Origin: Borreliella garinii
GTDB taxonomy: Bacteria; Spirochaetota; Spirochaetia; Borreliales; Borreliaceae
Assembly (NCBI RefSeq): GCF_001922545.1
Contig: NZ_CP018744.1
Coordinates: 841,639-905,638 of the forward strand
Direction: 5' to 3'
DNA length: 64,000 nucleotides
Shown piece by piece: positions 48,211 through 58,698 of the stretch. How positions within the stretch are numbered: position 1 is the first letter of the stretch; every line of letters starts with the position of its first letter. Under the pieces are notes generated by a model. That model was not told the DNA's origin. It made no database searches and worked only from the letters and a program-made list of their open reading frames with translations. The translations under genes were made by a program, and so were the position numbers.

Positions 48211-48606
48211 ATGTTCATGAAAACTATGGCGATGAATTATATAAAATTTATAGTATTAGTAGTTCTGCTTTTTTTTTATATTTGGGTTTTTATTATCCTT
48301 AGGATGAAAAGGGCTAATCTATTTTTGTTGGAAAAAATCAAAAATGGAGCAAAAATTTTAGATATTCGATCTCCCAAAGAATATAGTAAGTCTCATTATT
48401 TTAAATCGATCAACATTCCTTTTAATAATTTATTTGCTAAAAAAGATAAATTGGGTGATTTTGAGTCCCAAATAATTGTTTATGGTAAAAGTTTTAATAA
48501 ATCTTATGAGGCTAAAAAAGTTTTAAAAAGCATGGGATTTAAGAATGTGTTTGTAGCTGGTACTTTGAAAGACATGCCACAAGCTAAAAAAGAAGAAGTT
48601 AGTTGA
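48211..48606 (+). CDS. glpE: Membrane-anchored rhodanese-like domain lacking its cysteine
   Basis: A 131-residue protein with one N-terminal membrane helix (about residues 9-28) and a rhodanese fold ([50 protein letters not shown]). The active-site loop that should start with Cys reads YGKSFNKS and the protein has no Cys, so sulfurtransferase activity is not expected. The start may be ATG 48211 or 48217. It overlaps or abuts udk. The orthologue is annotated glpE in B31 (BB0016), which this sequence does not support functionally. Confidence 0.78.
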   Translation: MFMKTMAMNYIKFIVLVVLLFFYIWVFIILRMKRANLFLLEKIKNGAKILDIRSPKEYSKSHYFKSINIPFNNLFAKKDKLGDFESQIIVYGKSFNKSYEAKKVLKSMGFKNVFVAGTLKDMPQAKKEEVS

Positions 48607-49226
48607 TGGCTAAGATTATTGGGATATCTGGTGGTTCTGGAAGCGGAAAAACTACAGTTGTAAGCAAGATTAGTGAGTTTATTCCAGAGTTTGTCCTTAT
48701 TTCTCAAGATAATTATTATAAGAGTGTGGGTGATTATGAATATGAGTTTTCTAAGGTGAATTTTGATCATCCGGATGCTTTTGATAATAATTTATTTTAT
48801 GAACATCTGAAAAATTTAAAAAAAAATAGCCCAATAGATATGCCTCTTTACGACTTTATTAATCATAAAAGACAACTTAAAACGGTTATGGTTGTTCCAA
48901 CTCCCGTTATTATTGTTGAAGGTATTATGATTTTTGTTGAAGAGAGAGTAAGAAATTTAATAGATCTTAAAATATATATTGACACCCCAAATGATATTAG
49001 ATTTATTAGGCGTTTAAAGAGAGATATTTCCAAAAGGGGACGTACTTTAGAATCGGTTATTGATCAATATTTAAATACCACTAGATGGGGTTATTATAGA
49101 TTTATTGAGCCTACCAAAGAATATGCTGATCTTATTATTCCCGAAGGAGGTCACAATGATAAAGCTCTTTATGTACTTTCAACGTTTCTTAAGTCTTTAA
49201 GTAAAGAAGGGCTAGATTTTGTCTAA
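48606..49226 (+). CDS. udk: Uridine kinase
   Basis: Phosphorylates uridine and cytidine in nucleoside salvage, important in an organism without de novo pyrimidine synthesis. P-loop [10 protein letters not shown] (about residues 9-18), [15 protein letters not shown] and [13 protein letters not shown] are present. ATG 48606 gives 206 residues; the frame from TTG 48603 adds one residue. Convergent with priA with a 4-base overlap. B31 order BB0015. Confidence 0.93.
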   Translation: MAKIIGISGGSGSGKTTVVSKISEFIPEFVLISQDNYYKSVGDYEYEFSKVNFDHPDAFDNNLFYEHLKNLKKNSPIDMPLYDFINHKRQLKTVMVVPTPVIIVEGIMIFVEERVRNLIDLKIYIDTPNDIRFIRRLKRDISKRGRTLESVIDQYLNTTRWGYYRFIEPTKEYADLIIPEGGHNDKALYVLSTFLKSLSKEGLDFV

Positions 49227-51214
49227 ATTAATAATGATATTGGATAATAATCTATTTCAATGTAAACAGTATTTGTTAGTTTTACCTTTTCTCTTGTCTT
49301 GTTAACTAGTTTTTCAAGTAAGCCATAGGATTTTGACAAGTATATTATATTGTATCTATAATTTTTAGATATTTTCTTCATAATAGCTTCTGATGGGCCC
49401 AAGTGCTCAATTCCTTCTTGCAAAAATTCTTTAGATTTTTCAAAGAATTCCCAACATTTTTGTTTAGCAGATTCTTCATTTTTGCTTCTAAATATTATTC
49501 TAATAATTTTGTTAAACGGAGGATAGTTTAATTTTTTTCTTATATCTAGTTCTTGCTCGTAAAATTCTTCATATTGGTTCTTATAAGCACATTTTATGGC
49601 ATAATAATTAGGATTTTTTGTTTGTATTATAATTGTGTTATCATCTTTAAATCTTGCGGCTCTTCCCATAATCTGCGAGAGTGTTGTAAAAATTCTTTCG
49701 CTACTTCTAAAATCAGGCAATCCTATTCCAGTATCTGCGTTTATTATACCTAATGTTTTTATATTTTCAAAATTAAATCCTTTTGCAATGATTTGTGTTC
49801 CAATAAGTATGTCTATTTCTTTGTTTTCGAACTTACTTATTGAATCTATATTTTCTATTTTTGTAATATCGGAATCTATTCTTGCAATTTTTGCATTTGG
49901 CAAAAATTTTTTTAATTCTTTTTCAACAAGTTGAATTCCATAAGTTTTGTATTTAATGTCTTTTGATTTGCATTTAGGGCAATTACTTGCTGTTTTTGTT
50001 TTATAATTACAATAGTGGCATAAAAGTTTGTTTTCTTTTTTGTGGTAAATCAGACTAAATGAGCAATTTGGACAATAAATTGTATGCCCGCATTCGTTGC
50101 ATTCAAGATTTTTTAAATATCCTCTTTTATTAATGAAAATTAAAGATTGTCTTTTTTCATTTAAACTTTTTTGTATGCTGTATAATAGTTCTGATGAAAT
50201 TGTGCTAGGTTCTTTTTTCATGTTTATTATTTTTATATCTTCTATTTTGCTTTGAAAGAATTTATTTTGCATTAATATTTTCTTTATTTGGTTATGTTTC
50301 ATTGCGTGGTATGCTTCAAGAGAAGGTGTTGCACTTCCCATTATGAATTTAGCATTAAATTTTTTTTGCAAAAAAAATGATATGTGTCTTGAGTGAAATC
50401 TTGGAATATTTTCAGATTTGTATGTAGTTTCGTGTTCTTCGTCCATAATTATTAATTTTAATTTGGTAAAAGGCAGCATTAGCACACTTTTAATGCCAAC
50501 AACAATCAGACTTTCTCCATTTTTGACTTTATTCCATATTAAATTTTTATTAGAATTTGAAACTTTAGAGTTATATTCATAAATTTTATGATGCATATTT
50601 AATGCATATTTTATTCTTTTTATTATTTGATATCCTAATGATATTTCAGGAATCAAAAAGAGTACTTGTTGTTCTAGTGTTAAGTAGTATTCACACAATT
50701 TGATAAATATTTCAGTTTTTCCAGATCCAGGTATTCCAAAAAGGTAAAAAACATTAGTTTTTTCTGACCCAATAATTTCTTTGTAAATATTTTGTTGTTC
50801 GTTGTTTAGTTGCAGGTGCTTTTTATGATCCGGATACGGATAATCATTTATTGAAGGTAATGTTTGATTTTTTTCAGATTTTGAATTTTTGGGCAACCCA
50901 AAGAATAAAGTTTCTCCAAATCCCGAAAATGTTTTTCTACTAATCCAATGTGCTAAATCAATATTATGTTCTGTTATTATTTTAGTTTTATCTATTATTT
51001 TAATAATTTCTTTTATTTTGAATTCAAATTTTTCTTTGAATTCGCTTTCAGGATATTTTTTAATAATTATTCCAATTTTATTGGAGCCATTAAAATTAAC
51101 CATTACTCTTATTCCAATTTCTAGATTCAAGTTAGACCTATAAAGAAAAAGTTTATTTAAAGGAATATTTATTGCAATTTCATAGTAATAAGTTGAATGA
51201 TAATGTTCATCCAT
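49223..51214 (-). CDS. priA: Primosomal replication-restart helicase PriA
   Basis: A superfamily 2 helicase that reloads the replisome at collapsed forks. The 3'-DNA-binding N-domain precedes Walker [16 protein letters not shown] box [12 protein letters not shown], motif [15 protein letters not shown], two zinc sites made by CNECGH, CPNC, CHYC and CPKC (about residues 370-425), and QIMGRAARF. 663 residues, a little shorter than E. coli PriA. Last gene of a lagging-strand cluster, overlapping BB0013 by 8 bases. Confidence 0.95.
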   Translation of the reverse strand: MDEHYHSTYYYEIAINIPLNKLFLYRSNLNLEIGIRVMVNFNGSNKIGIIIKKYPESEFKEKFEFKIKEIIKIIDKTKIITEHNIDLAHWISRKTFSGFGETLFFGLPKNSKSEKNQTLPSINDYPYPDHKKHLQLNNEQQNIYKEIIGSEKTNVFYLFGIPGSGKTEIFIKLCEYYLTLEQQVLFLIPEISLGYQIIKRIKYALNMHHKIYEYNSKVSNSNKNLIWNKVKNGESLIVVGIKSVLMLPFTKLKLIIMDEEHETTYKSENIPRFHSRHISFFLQKKFNAKFIMGSATPSLEAYHAMKHNQIKKILMQNKFFQSKIEDIKIINMKKEPSTISSELLYSIQKSLNEKRQSLIFINKRGYLKNLECNECGHTIYCPNCSFSLIYHKKENKLLCHYCNYKTKTASNCPKCKSKDIKYKTYGIQLVEKELKKFLPNAKIARIDSDITKIENIDSISKFENKEIDILIGTQIIAKGFNFENIKTLGIINADTGIGLPDFRSSERIFTTLSQIMGRAARFKDDNTIIIQTKNPNYYAIKCAYKNQYEEFYEQELDIRKKLNYPPFNKIIRIIFRSKNEESAKQKCWEFFEKSKEFLQEGIEHLGPSEAIMKKISKNYRYNIIYLSKSYGLLEKLVNKTREKVKLTNTVYIEIDYYPISLLI

Positions 51215-51806
51215 ATTTTATTATGCCTTTGATTATTTTTAAATCCTGCCATATTTCTTTTTTTAATTCTGGATTTTTTATTTGATTTGTAGGAAGGTGT
51301 GTAAAAACCAATGGAATGCCTTTAAATCTTAGTTCTATTCCTCTTACAATTTGAATTCTTAGCGGTTGATTTAAGAAAAAATCTATTTCTTCGCAAGATA
51401 AAATTGCTTTAAGGTTTTTGTTGCTGATTTCTAAGTTAAGTGATTCAATAGTATCTATTATTTTATAATTGTGCATGTTTATGCTTTTGCACCATTTTAT
51501 TATAATATCCCTTGAAGGTTCGTCGAGATAGTCTTTGTTTACATATATTATGATATAATCGTTGATACTTTTTTCTTGTAAGCTACTATTTGATAGTAGG
51601 TTCGTTAAATTTTTGTTTTTTATGGATATTTCTGCAGTTTTTTCGCTATTTTCATTTTTTTGATAAATTTTAACATTTTTAACTTTTTCTATTTTTTGTT
51701 TAATCTCATTATTTATTTTGTCAAAATTTTCTGTAATTTTGCCTTCGATATTATTTGTCAATATTTTAAGTAGAAAAAGTTTTTTAGTTAAAATATTGTT
51801 ATTCAT
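51207..51806 (-). CDS. Degenerate family-4 uracil-DNA-glycosylase-like protein
   Basis: A 199-residue protein between truA and priA. The N-terminal 80 residues are Lys/Asn-rich and unassigned. The C-terminal part follows the family-4 UDG order: YIIIYVNKDYLDEPSRDII in place of the first glycosylase loop, RIQIVRGIELRFKGIPLVF, then THLP at the HPS loop and NPELKKEIWQDLKIIKGI, very like the closing helix of family-4 enzymes. The GEAPG loop and the four Fe-S cysteines are missing (two Cys in all), so activity is doubtful. The relationship is my inference. B31 order BB0013. Confidence 0.55.
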   Translation of the reverse strand: MNNNILTKKLFLLKILTNNIEGKITENFDKINNEIKQKIEKVKNVKIYQKNENSEKTAEISIKNKNLTNLLSNSSLQEKSINDYIIIYVNKDYLDEPSRDIIIKWCKSINMHNYKIIDTIESLNLEISNKNLKAILSCEEIDFFLNQPLRIQIVRGIELRFKGIPLVFTHLPTNQIKNPELKKEIWQDLKIIKGIIKYG

Positions 51807-52539
51807 AGTAAACCTTGTCTAAAAATAAAGCATTTGCGGGAGCAGTTGTTCTTGCAAGGTTTCTATTTTTTGATTTTAGTATTGTTTCAAAAGTAGAAAC
51901 TGATTCATTTTTTATTTCAATATCCAGCATTGTGCCCATTATTGATCTTACCATTTTCCACAAAAAAGAAGATCCTATTATTTCAAAAATAATATATTTT
52001 CCTCTTTTTTTAAATTTGGCAAAATAGATATTCCTAAATTTGGATTTGCTTTTATCTTTTATGCATGAAAATGTGGTAAAATCATGATTTCCAATTAATA
52101 TTTTAGCCATTTGGTTTAAATTGCTAATGTTTAGTTTTTTATTTACATAGTGAGCTTGATAGCCTTCCCAGGGATAGTAGTTATTACTATTTAATATACG
52201 GTAGCTGTATTTTCTTTTTTGGGCATTAAAACGTGGATGAAATGAATTTTTCACATACTTGAGTTTTAGTATTTTTATACTATTCTTTAATAATATGGCA
52301 TTTAAAGCTTTTTTTAGATTATTTAGCTGAATATTGATATTAATATCAAAAGTTATTATTTGTTTTTTTGCATGAACTCCTTTATCTGTTCTACCAGATG
52401 AATGAATTTTTACTTTTTTTTTGTTGATTTTCATCAGAGCTTTTTCGATTTCTCCTTGAATAGTAGGCTTTGTTGGTTGTATTTGAAATCCATGGTATAT
52501 AGATCCGTCATAAGCGATTTCAGCTAATATTTTTTTCAT
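51799..52539 (-). CDS. truA: tRNA pseudouridine synthase A
   Basis: Modifies U38-40 of tRNA. GRTDKGVHAKKQI holds the catalytic Asp; AYDGSIYHGFQIQP, RKYSYRI and FLWKMVRSIMGTM are family blocks. 246 residues is full length. It overlaps BB0013 by 8 bases and starts directly after the DUF2225 stop. B31 order BB0012. Confidence 0.95.
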   Translation of the reverse strand: MKKILAEIAYDGSIYHGFQIQPTKPTIQGEIEKALMKINKKKVKIHSSGRTDKGVHAKKQIITFDININIQLNNLKKALNAILLKNSIKILKLKYVKNSFHPRFNAQKRKYSYRILNSNNYYPWEGYQAHYVNKKLNISNLNQMAKILIGNHDFTTFSCIKDKSKSKFRNIYFAKFKKRGKYIIFEIIGSSFLWKMVRSIMGTMLDIEIKNESVSTFETILKSKNRNLARTTAPANALFLDKVYYE

Positions 52540-53379
52540 TTATTTAAGATTTTTCATTTCCTTTGATATTTTAAAGTAGACTTCTTTGATTTTATCTAAA
52601 AGTATTGAAGGCTTTTCTTTTGAAGATTTACCCATTCCGGCTATTTTAGAGAGAGTGGTTTTTATATCGTTTAATTGTTTGTATCTGTATTCCTTATTAT
52701 CCTTATTTCCATAAAAGTATTCTAGAAGACCTGATAAGTAGAGAACACTGTCATAGCCATAATTTTTATCTGTATCTGGACCAAATATGGTTGATGAGCT
52801 AACAGGTTCTGAATTGTCTTTATCTTTTTCAATAACTAGTTTATAAAGATATGCAGCTTTATGATAAAATATTTTTTGAAGATAATTGTAGTTTTTGCTC
52901 GGCTCTTCTTTTTCAAGGTCTTCAAATGTCCAAGCGGCCCTTATTGCTGATTTTGCTTGATTTAAAGTGGGGTTATGATTCTTTTCAAGATGTTCATAAC
53001 ATAGCATAGCAAGAATGTAACTTGCAGCCCCCTCTTTTAATGTTCTAGATTTGTTGAAGTTAATCATGTCATCAAAAATAGCATTTATTTTTTTTCTTTC
53101 GGATTTTTTATTTTGCAAAATTTCTTTTTTGTTTTTAGGGATTGAATTAAATTCGCTTGGAAATGTTGCAAAGTAGCATTTTGGACATACTGTTACAGAA
53201 TATATTCTAGGATAAATATTGCCATATTTGTTGTTTTTTATATATTCTCTTTTTAGATCAATTTTCAACTCACCAGCTATTAATCTACTACTTCCAGTCA
53301 AAAGCTCTTCTTTTTGAAACTTAAAAGAGCATATAGGGCATTCAATTTTTTCTTTTGTAAAATATGATATTTTTTTCAT
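52540..53379 (-). CDS. DUF2225 protein with paired CxxC zinc site
   Basis: A 279-residue protein whose N-terminus has CPICSFKF (residues about 14-21) and TVCPKCYFATFPSEF (about 63-77), two CxxC pairs suitable for zinc. A helical TPR-like remainder follows (AGASYILAMLCYEHLE, AAYLYKLVIEKDK). The family function is unknown to me. It sits between acpS and truA with 3 and 0 base gaps. B31 order BB0011. Confidence 0.82.
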   Translation of the reverse strand: MKKISYFTKEKIECPICSFKFQKEELLTGSSRLIAGELKIDLKREYIKNNKYGNIYPRIYSVTVCPKCYFATFPSEFNSIPKNKKEILQNKKSERKKINAIFDDMINFNKSRTLKEGAASYILAMLCYEHLEKNHNPTLNQAKSAIRAAWTFEDLEKEEPSKNYNYLQKIFYHKAAYLYKLVIEKDKDNSEPVSSSTIFGPDTDKNYGYDSVLYLSGLLEYFYGNKDNKEYRYKQLNDIKTTLSKIAGMGKSSKEKPSILLDKIKEVYFKISKEMKNLK

Positions 53380-53382
53380 GAA

Positions 53383-53757
53383 TTAATTTTCTACCATTAC
53401 AAATGCAATAGCGTACTCCTTTTCATGGGATATTGTTAGGTATAGCTTTAAATTCATTTTAATTGCAAATTTTTCAATTTCATTATGCAAATAAAACTTT
53501 GCATTTCCTTTTAAAGATTTTATTACCTCAATATCTTTAAGACTATAATGTATTTTATGTTGCAATAGTGGACTTAATGCTTTAATTAAAGATTCTTTAG
53601 CTGCAAATTTTCCAGCTAAACTTTCTATGACACTTCCCCCTTTTAATTTAAAATTTTCAATTTCTTTATGTGTAAAGAATCTCTCTAATTTTTTTTTATT
53701 TTCTAAAAAATTTTTGAATCTACCAACTTTTATTATATCACATCCTATTGACTTCAT
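53383..53757 (-). CDS. acpS: Holo-[acyl-carrier-protein] synthase
   Basis: Transfers phosphopantetheine from CoA to [13 protein letters not shown] (Mg-binding Asp), [15 protein letters not shown] (Glu and Lys) and [13 protein letters not shown] are the family motifs. 124 residues is normal. ATG overlaps the YbbR gene stop by 4 bases. B31 order BB0010. Confidence 0.94.
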   Translation of the reverse strand: MKSIGCDIIKVGRFKNFLENKKKLERFFTHKEIENFKLKGGSVIESLAGKFAAKESLIKALSPLLQHKIHYSLKDIEVIKSLKGNAKFYLHNEIEKFAIKMNLKLYLTISHEKEYAIAFVMVEN

Positions 53758-54758
53758 GGCTTGATCTCCGAGCTTTCGATTATTTCTAGTTTTATTTTTT
53801 TTGGTTCATAATCATATATTTCTGTTTCATTGATATTCTCTTTAAGAATTATATTTGTGGTAATGTTGTAAATTCCGGGGGTTTTTATACTTGATAAATC
53901 AAAAGCAAGGCTTATGTTTTGATTGTTTACATGGGTTTTAATTTGTTTTTCAGAAAGTCTTGTTTTTATTTTTACAAACATTTTGTTTTCTGGGTTTATT
54001 ATTTTTTCTTTATCTTTAATCGCAAGACCATTTTTTAGATTATTAAAAATAAGGTTAGGAGATTTTATTGTTGTATTTGAATATTTTTTGTTTAAATAAA
54101 TATTGATCACTACATGACTTTTTTCAAGCATAACTAGGGAATTTGGGGAAACTACTTCAAGATAATCTGATACAAATAATGTTCTTGTATCAAACTCTTT
54201 TACGTTGGTTTGAATAGTGTTTATTTTTTTGAGTTCTTGTTCGGGTCCACATACTAATAAATGTTCAGGTAATATATTGTATTTTGCAATAAAATATTCT
54301 CCCTTACCATCTTTTTCTATAAGTTTAAACTTGGGCTCTATTTTAACTAATTTAGATATTTTGTTATCAAGATTTAGCAATACATTTGTTTTTGAAAGTT
54401 TATATTCTGCAATGTGTATTGAGTTAAGATTTTTTATTTTTATTGGTAGTTTATATTTTCCAGGAATTTTTATTTTTGATGCTTCAATAAATAATATTAT
54501 TTTATTAAGATCAAGGTATTTTAAGTCATCTTTGTTGACTTTTATTGTAATCTTTACTTTGCTAAAGTCGGGAACTTTCCCAAGAGCTATTTGATCATTC
54601 AAGATTATCTTGAATTCTTTCTCAGTTGTTATTGATTCTATTTTATTGAAATTAAACGCTACAAACATTAGAATAGCTATTAAAATGGAAATAGCTTTAT
54701 TTTGCCAATCATCAAATAGTAACTTTATTATATTTGTTATTTTTTTGCTTATTTTCAT
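53754..54758 (-). CDS. YbbR-domain protein (CdaR-like partner of CdaA)
   Basis: A 334-residue protein with an N-terminal membrane helix (about residues 19-36) and three to four YbbR repeats of about 85 residues exposed outside the membrane (for example [25 protein letters not shown]-like strands). In Firmicutes the same gene next to cdaA encodes CdaR, which modulates the cyclase. It starts 4 bases after cdaA. B31 order BB0009. Confidence 0.85.
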   Translation of the reverse strand: MKISKKITNIIKLLFDDWQNKAISILIAILMFVAFNFNKIESITTEKEFKIILNDQIALGKVPDFSKVKITIKVNKDDLKYLDLNKIILFIEASKIKIPGKYKLPIKIKNLNSIHIAEYKLSKTNVLLNLDNKISKLVKIEPKFKLIEKDGKGEYFIAKYNILPEHLLVCGPEQELKKINTIQTNVKEFDTRTLFVSDYLEVVSPNSLVMLEKSHVVINIYLNKKYSNTTIKSPNLIFNNLKNGLAIKDKEKIINPENKMFVKIKTRLSEKQIKTHVNNQNISLAFDLSSIKTPGIYNITTNIILKENINETEIYDYEPKKIKLEIIESSEIKP

Positions 54759-54762
54759 TTAT

Positions 54763-55548
54763 TTACTCTATTAGTTCGAGATTTAATTTATTTCTAATTT
54801 CATTTAAGTTTAAATTGTATTCCAATTTTGCATTGACTGTAATAGAAATAGACCCGGTCTCTTCGGAGGTTATTATTGTTATTGCATCAGAATTTTCAGA
54901 AATTCCAAGTCCTGCTCTATGTCTTGTTCCAAATGCTTTACTAATAGAATCAACATTAGATAATGGTAAAAATGAGCCTGCATATTTTAATTTATTTTTA
55001 CTAATTATTACGGCTCCGTCGTGAAGAGGGGTTTCGCGCTCAAATAGTGATATTAGTAGCTCACTAGATATTAGTGCATCAATTTTGGTTCCTTTATTTA
55101 TTATTTGCTCCAGCTGTATTTTTTTTTCAATGCATATTAGGCTGCCAGATTTGTTTTCAGACAGGTGTTTAACTGCTTTAAGGATTTCAGAAATAACTTT
55201 TAAAGTTTCTTCTTTTTTATTTGAAAGCTTAAAAGCTAAATTGAAATTTCCAATTTTCATTATTATTTTTTTTATTTCTTGATTAAAAAGTATGACTATT
55301 GTTATTGGTAGTATATTAGCTATATAATTTAACAGCCAACTAATGGTATAGAGATTTAAATAATATGAGATAATTCCTATAGAGGTGATAATCAACATTC
55401 CTTTTAGTAGATTTGTAGAATAAGAATTGATTACATTTTTATATATGTAGTACACCAGGATGCTAATTAAGCTTAGATCTAAAATTCTTGAAAAAGTATC
55501 TTTTATATGATTTAAATCATTTATGTCTATCATAAATTTTCTACTCAA
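54763..55548 (-). CDS. cdaA: Diadenylate cyclase CdaA (c-di-AMP synthase)
   Basis: Makes cyclic di-AMP from two ATP. Three membrane helices (about residues 20-90) precede the DAC domain with ETPLHDGAVII (catalytic DGA) and FGTRHRAGLGISE (RHR). 261 residues is typical. First gene of a compact cluster running to priA. The B. burgdorferi orthologue is BB0008. In many bacteria glmM follows cdaA-cdaR; here a phosphohexomutase lies 3.2 kb away on the same strand. Confidence 0.94.
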   Translation of the reverse strand: MSRKFMIDINDLNHIKDTFSRILDLSLISILVYYIYKNVINSYSTNLLKGMLIITSIGIISYYLNLYTISWLLNYIANILPITIVILFNQEIKKIIMKIGNFNLAFKLSNKKEETLKVISEILKAVKHLSENKSGSLICIEKKIQLEQIINKGTKIDALISSELLISLFERETPLHDGAVIISKNKLKYAGSFLPLSNVDSISKAFGTRHRAGLGISENSDAITIITSEETGSISITVNAKLEYNLNLNEIRNKLNLELIE

Positions 55549-55641
55549 TGTTAAAATGCTATACTTATTAACTTATATTAGTATAATATAAAATATATAA
55601 ATAAGCACAGTTTATAATTAAATTAAATTGTTTTTGAATTT

Positions 55642-56502
55642 ATGAATGAAAGAGAAAATATTGTAGCTTTGATATTTGATTTTGACAATACTCTTATTTA
55701 TGGTAATATGCAGCAAGTGCTTTTTGATGAGTATTGTGTTGATTCTTGTTCCTTTTGGAAAGAGGTTGAAAGCTTAGAGCATGTTTATAAGCAAAGCGGT
55801 TATAATATAATTTCTAATGAAATGATATATTTATCTCATTTTTTAACCTATGTAAGAGAGGGGTTTTTTAAAAGTCTAGATAATAGAGCATTATTTAATT
55901 CAGGTGCTAAGTTAAGATTTTTTGAAGGGGTTATTGCTTTATTTGATGAGATATCTGAAATAAATAAGAAGTTGGAAAATAATAATTCGCAGGTTAAAAT
56001 TTATATTGTTTCAAGCGGGTTTAGACAAATGATTTTGGGAAGCAAAATTGCGCCTTATGTGAGCAAAGTGTGGGCATGTGAGTTTATAGACTCTTATTTG
56101 ATGCCTTTTTATGAGCTTAGAGATGAAAAATTTTCTAAAAATAAAGTTTTAAGCAGTGTTTGTTACTTTGTAGATCATACAATAAAAACCAGAGTTATTT
56201 TTGAAATTAATAAAGGTTCTTATGAGAAGATTAATGAGAGAGTTCCAAAGAGTAAAAGAGAAATTCCTTTTAAAAATATATTTTATATTGCAGATGGATT
56301 TAGTGATGTTCCGGCATTTGAAATTTTAAATAATATTTTAAATCATTGTAAAAATACCTTGACAGTGTATCATGGAAATGATAAAAATGCAAAAAAATTG
56401 TTTTATGAGAATAGAGTTGGAGATTTTGCTGAGGCTAATTACAGTAAGGGCACTAAACTGTATAATTGGATAATGGAGAAAATTTGTTTGAGCTGTGGTT
56501 AA
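55642..56502 (+). CDS. HAD-superfamily hydrolase (phosphoserine-phosphatase-like)
   Basis: A 286-residue HAD protein: FDFDNTLIYG (motif I, about residues 12-21), YIVSSGFRQMILGSK (motif II Ser) and YIADGFSDVPAFEIL (motif IV). The long helical cap between motifs I and II resembles subclass I enzymes such as SerB. Substrate unknown. It is divergent from cdaA and followed by the permease gene. B31 order BB0007. Confidence 0.83.
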   Translation: MNERENIVALIFDFDNTLIYGNMQQVLFDEYCVDSCSFWKEVESLEHVYKQSGYNIISNEMIYLSHFLTYVREGFFKSLDNRALFNSGAKLRFFEGVIALFDEISEINKKLENNNSQVKIYIVSSGFRQMILGSKIAPYVSKVWACEFIDSYLMPFYELRDEKFSKNKVLSSVCYFVDHTIKTRVIFEINKGSYEKINERVPKSKREIPFKNIFYIADGFSDVPAFEILNNILNHCKNTLTVYHGNDKNAKKLFYENRVGDFAEANYSKGTKLYNWIMEKICLSCG

Positions 56503-56557
56503 TTGTTGATTTATTTTCCTTTAGTTGATAAAAACAGTAAAAACGAAAAGAGGGAAT

Positions 56558-57646
56558 ATGTTTAAAGATTTAAATACAAATCAAGGGTTAAGGCCTTGGA
56601 GAGTAGAATCTGTTTTTTATTTTATTGTCATAGTGTTAATATTTATTGGGGCTTTTAAAATAGCAGAAGCCGTATTTAAACCTTTGGCTATTTCCATAGT
56701 GTTGGGATTTTTAGTTTATCCCGTTTATACTTTTTTAGCAAGATTTAAAGTTCCAAAATTTTTAATAGTTTTTATTATATTTTTTTTATTATTTTCTTTT
56801 TCTTATTTGATTTTTAGTTTTGTTTATTACAGTGTTACTGTTTTAATGAGACAATTACCCTATTATCAAAATCAATTGGCATTTATTATGAAAGATGTGC
56901 TTAGTCGCTATAAAGTTGATAGCTCTGTTATTAATGATATTAATTTTTCTGGCTACATTTATCCTTTTTTAACAAGAGCTTCTAATGAGATTATTGGATT
57001 TACAAGTAGTTTAGTAGTGGTTTTTTTGTTGTTGTATTTTCTGCTTTCAGAAATCCATGTTTTTGGAATGAAACTTGATAAAGCTTTTAAAAAGCGAGTA
57101 TCTACTAGATTTATTGGGGCTCTAGATACGATTAATAATCAAATTGGCAAATATTTGGGGATAAAAATTCTTATGAGCTGTTTAACAGGTATTTTAGTGT
57201 TTATTGGATTAACTTTGTTTGGACAAGATTTTCCTCTTGTTTGGGCAGTTCTTACCTTTGTTTTCAATTTTATTCCTAGCATTGGATCTATATTAGCTGT
57301 GTTTTTTATTGTAATAACATCTTTAATTCAATTTTATCCAAATTTAAACATAGTGCTTTATATTTTTATATACAATACTTCCGTTCAAATGTTGATTGGA
57401 AATATTCTTGAGCCAAAAATGCAGGGAAAAAGACTTGATATCTCACCATTTTTGCTCTTATGTTTTTTGTTTTTTTGGGGATGGCTTTGGGGCATTGTGG
57501 GCCTTTTAATAGCCTATCCTTTTACTGTGATTGTAAAGGTAATAGTTGATAATGTAAGTTGGTTAAAGTCTTTTTCCGTATTTTTAGGTGGTTCTGAGAT
57601 TTTAAGCAATATTAGGCATTTTTCAGGCAAAGATAAGGAGATTTGA
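56558..57646 (+). CDS. AI-2E/YdiK-family membrane permease
   Basis: A 362-residue integral membrane protein with about seven to eight helices. Family traits are the split transmembrane arrangement, LSEIHVFG after helix 4, QIGKYLGIKILMSCLTGIL and the terminal block GNILEPKMQGKRLDISPFLL. Family members export autoinducer-2 or act as Na+/H+ antiporters. ATG 56558 follows AGAGGGA; the frame from TTG 56525 lacks a site. B31 order BB0006. Confidence 0.87.
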   Translation: MFKDLNTNQGLRPWRVESVFYFIVIVLIFIGAFKIAEAVFKPLAISIVLGFLVYPVYTFLARFKVPKFLIVFIIFFLLFSFSYLIFSFVYYSVTVLMRQLPYYQNQLAFIMKDVLSRYKVDSSVINDINFSGYIYPFLTRASNEIIGFTSSLVVVFLLLYFLLSEIHVFGMKLDKAFKKRVSTRFIGALDTINNQIGKYLGIKILMSCLTGILVFIGLTLFGQDFPLVWAVLTFVFNFIPSIGSILAVFFIVITSLIQFYPNLNIVLYIFIYNTSVQMLIGNILEPKMQGKRLDISPFLLLCFLFFWGWLWGIVGLLIAYPFTVIVKVIVDNVSWLKSFSVFLGGSEILSNIRHFSGKDKEI

Positions 57647-57648
57647 TT

Positions 57649-58698
57649 TTGAAAAGAAAGGTTATGCTTACTGGAGATAGACCTACTGGTGCTCTTCATT
57701 TAGGGCACTATGTGGGATCTGTAGTAAATCGACTAAAATTTCAAGAAAAGTATGAAACGTATTTTATTATAGCCGATTTGCACACTTTGACTACAAAACC
57801 CGATTTAAAAAGTATTAATACAATACCTTTTAATGTTAGAGAAATGGTTTTAGATTATCTTGCTTGCGGGATTAATCCTAATAAGGTTAGTATATATTTG
57901 CAATCAGCCATACCCGAGCTCTTTGAGCTTTATTTAATATTTTCAATGATTGTTACTGTTGCGCGTTTGCAAAGGATTCCAAGTATAAAGGATATGAGCA
58001 TTGCGGCTGGACTCAAGGAGATTCCTTATGGTCTTTTGGGATATCCTGTTCTTATGAGTGCAGATATTTTAATGGCGAAGGCAAATTTAGTTCCCGTTGG
58101 GCGTGATAATGAATCTCATATTGAATTTGCAAGAGAACTTGCAAGAAGGTTTAATCATTTGTACGAAAATAATTTCTTTCCAATACCCGAATCTGTTTTT
58201 ACAGATTCTAGTCCTTTGGTAGGTATTTGTGGTAAAAATAAAATGAGCAAGAGTCTTGATAATGCAATTTTTTTAAAAGATGATGAAAATTTGTTAGAAA
58301 AAAAAATTATGTCTATGTATACAGATCCAAATAGAATAAGGGCAGATATTCCCGGTAATGTTGAAGGTAATCCTGTTTTTATTTATCACACTATTTTTAA
58401 TAGTAATCATGAAGAAGTTGAAGATCTTAAAAGTAGGTATAAGAAGGGCAAAGTAGGTGATGTTGAGGTTAAGAAGAAATTGTTTTTAGCTTTGAATAGC
58501 TTTTTAAAGCCAATCAGGGATAAAAGAAGTTTTTATGAAGCCAAAAAAAAAGATTACATTGATGAAATTATTTTTAATGGTACAAGCAAGGCAAGGTTTA
58601 TTGCAAATAAAGTAGTAAAAGAGGTTAAAGATTTAGTAGGACTTTCAAAAACTTGGAATGGGATAAAGTCTAGTGTTGAAAAACAAAAAAATGAATAA
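57649..58698 (+). CDS. trpS: Tryptophanyl-tRNA synthetase
   Basis: Class I synthetase for Trp. The HIGH motif appears as GALHLGHYVGS, the KMSKS motif as KNKMSKSLDN (about residue 195), with TDPNRIR downstream. I prefer TTG 57649 (MKRKVMLTGDRPTG), 8 bases after AAGGAG; the frame from TTG 57643 lies too close to that site. 349 residues. It overlaps no gene but starts 2 bases after the permease stop. B31 order BB0005. Confidence 0.95.
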   Translation: MKRKVMLTGDRPTGALHLGHYVGSVVNRLKFQEKYETYFIIADLHTLTTKPDLKSINTIPFNVREMVLDYLACGINPNKVSIYLQSAIPELFELYLIFSMIVTVARLQRIPSIKDMSIAAGLKEIPYGLLGYPVLMSADILMAKANLVPVGRDNESHIEFARELARRFNHLYENNFFPIPESVFTDSSPLVGICGKNKMSKSLDNAIFLKDDENLLEKKIMSMYTDPNRIRADIPGNVEGNPVFIYHTIFNSNHEEVEDLKSRYKKGKVGDVEVKKKLFLALNSFLKPIRDKRSFYEAKKKDYIDEIIFNGTSKARFIANKVVKEVKDLVGLSKTWNGIKSSVEKQKNE

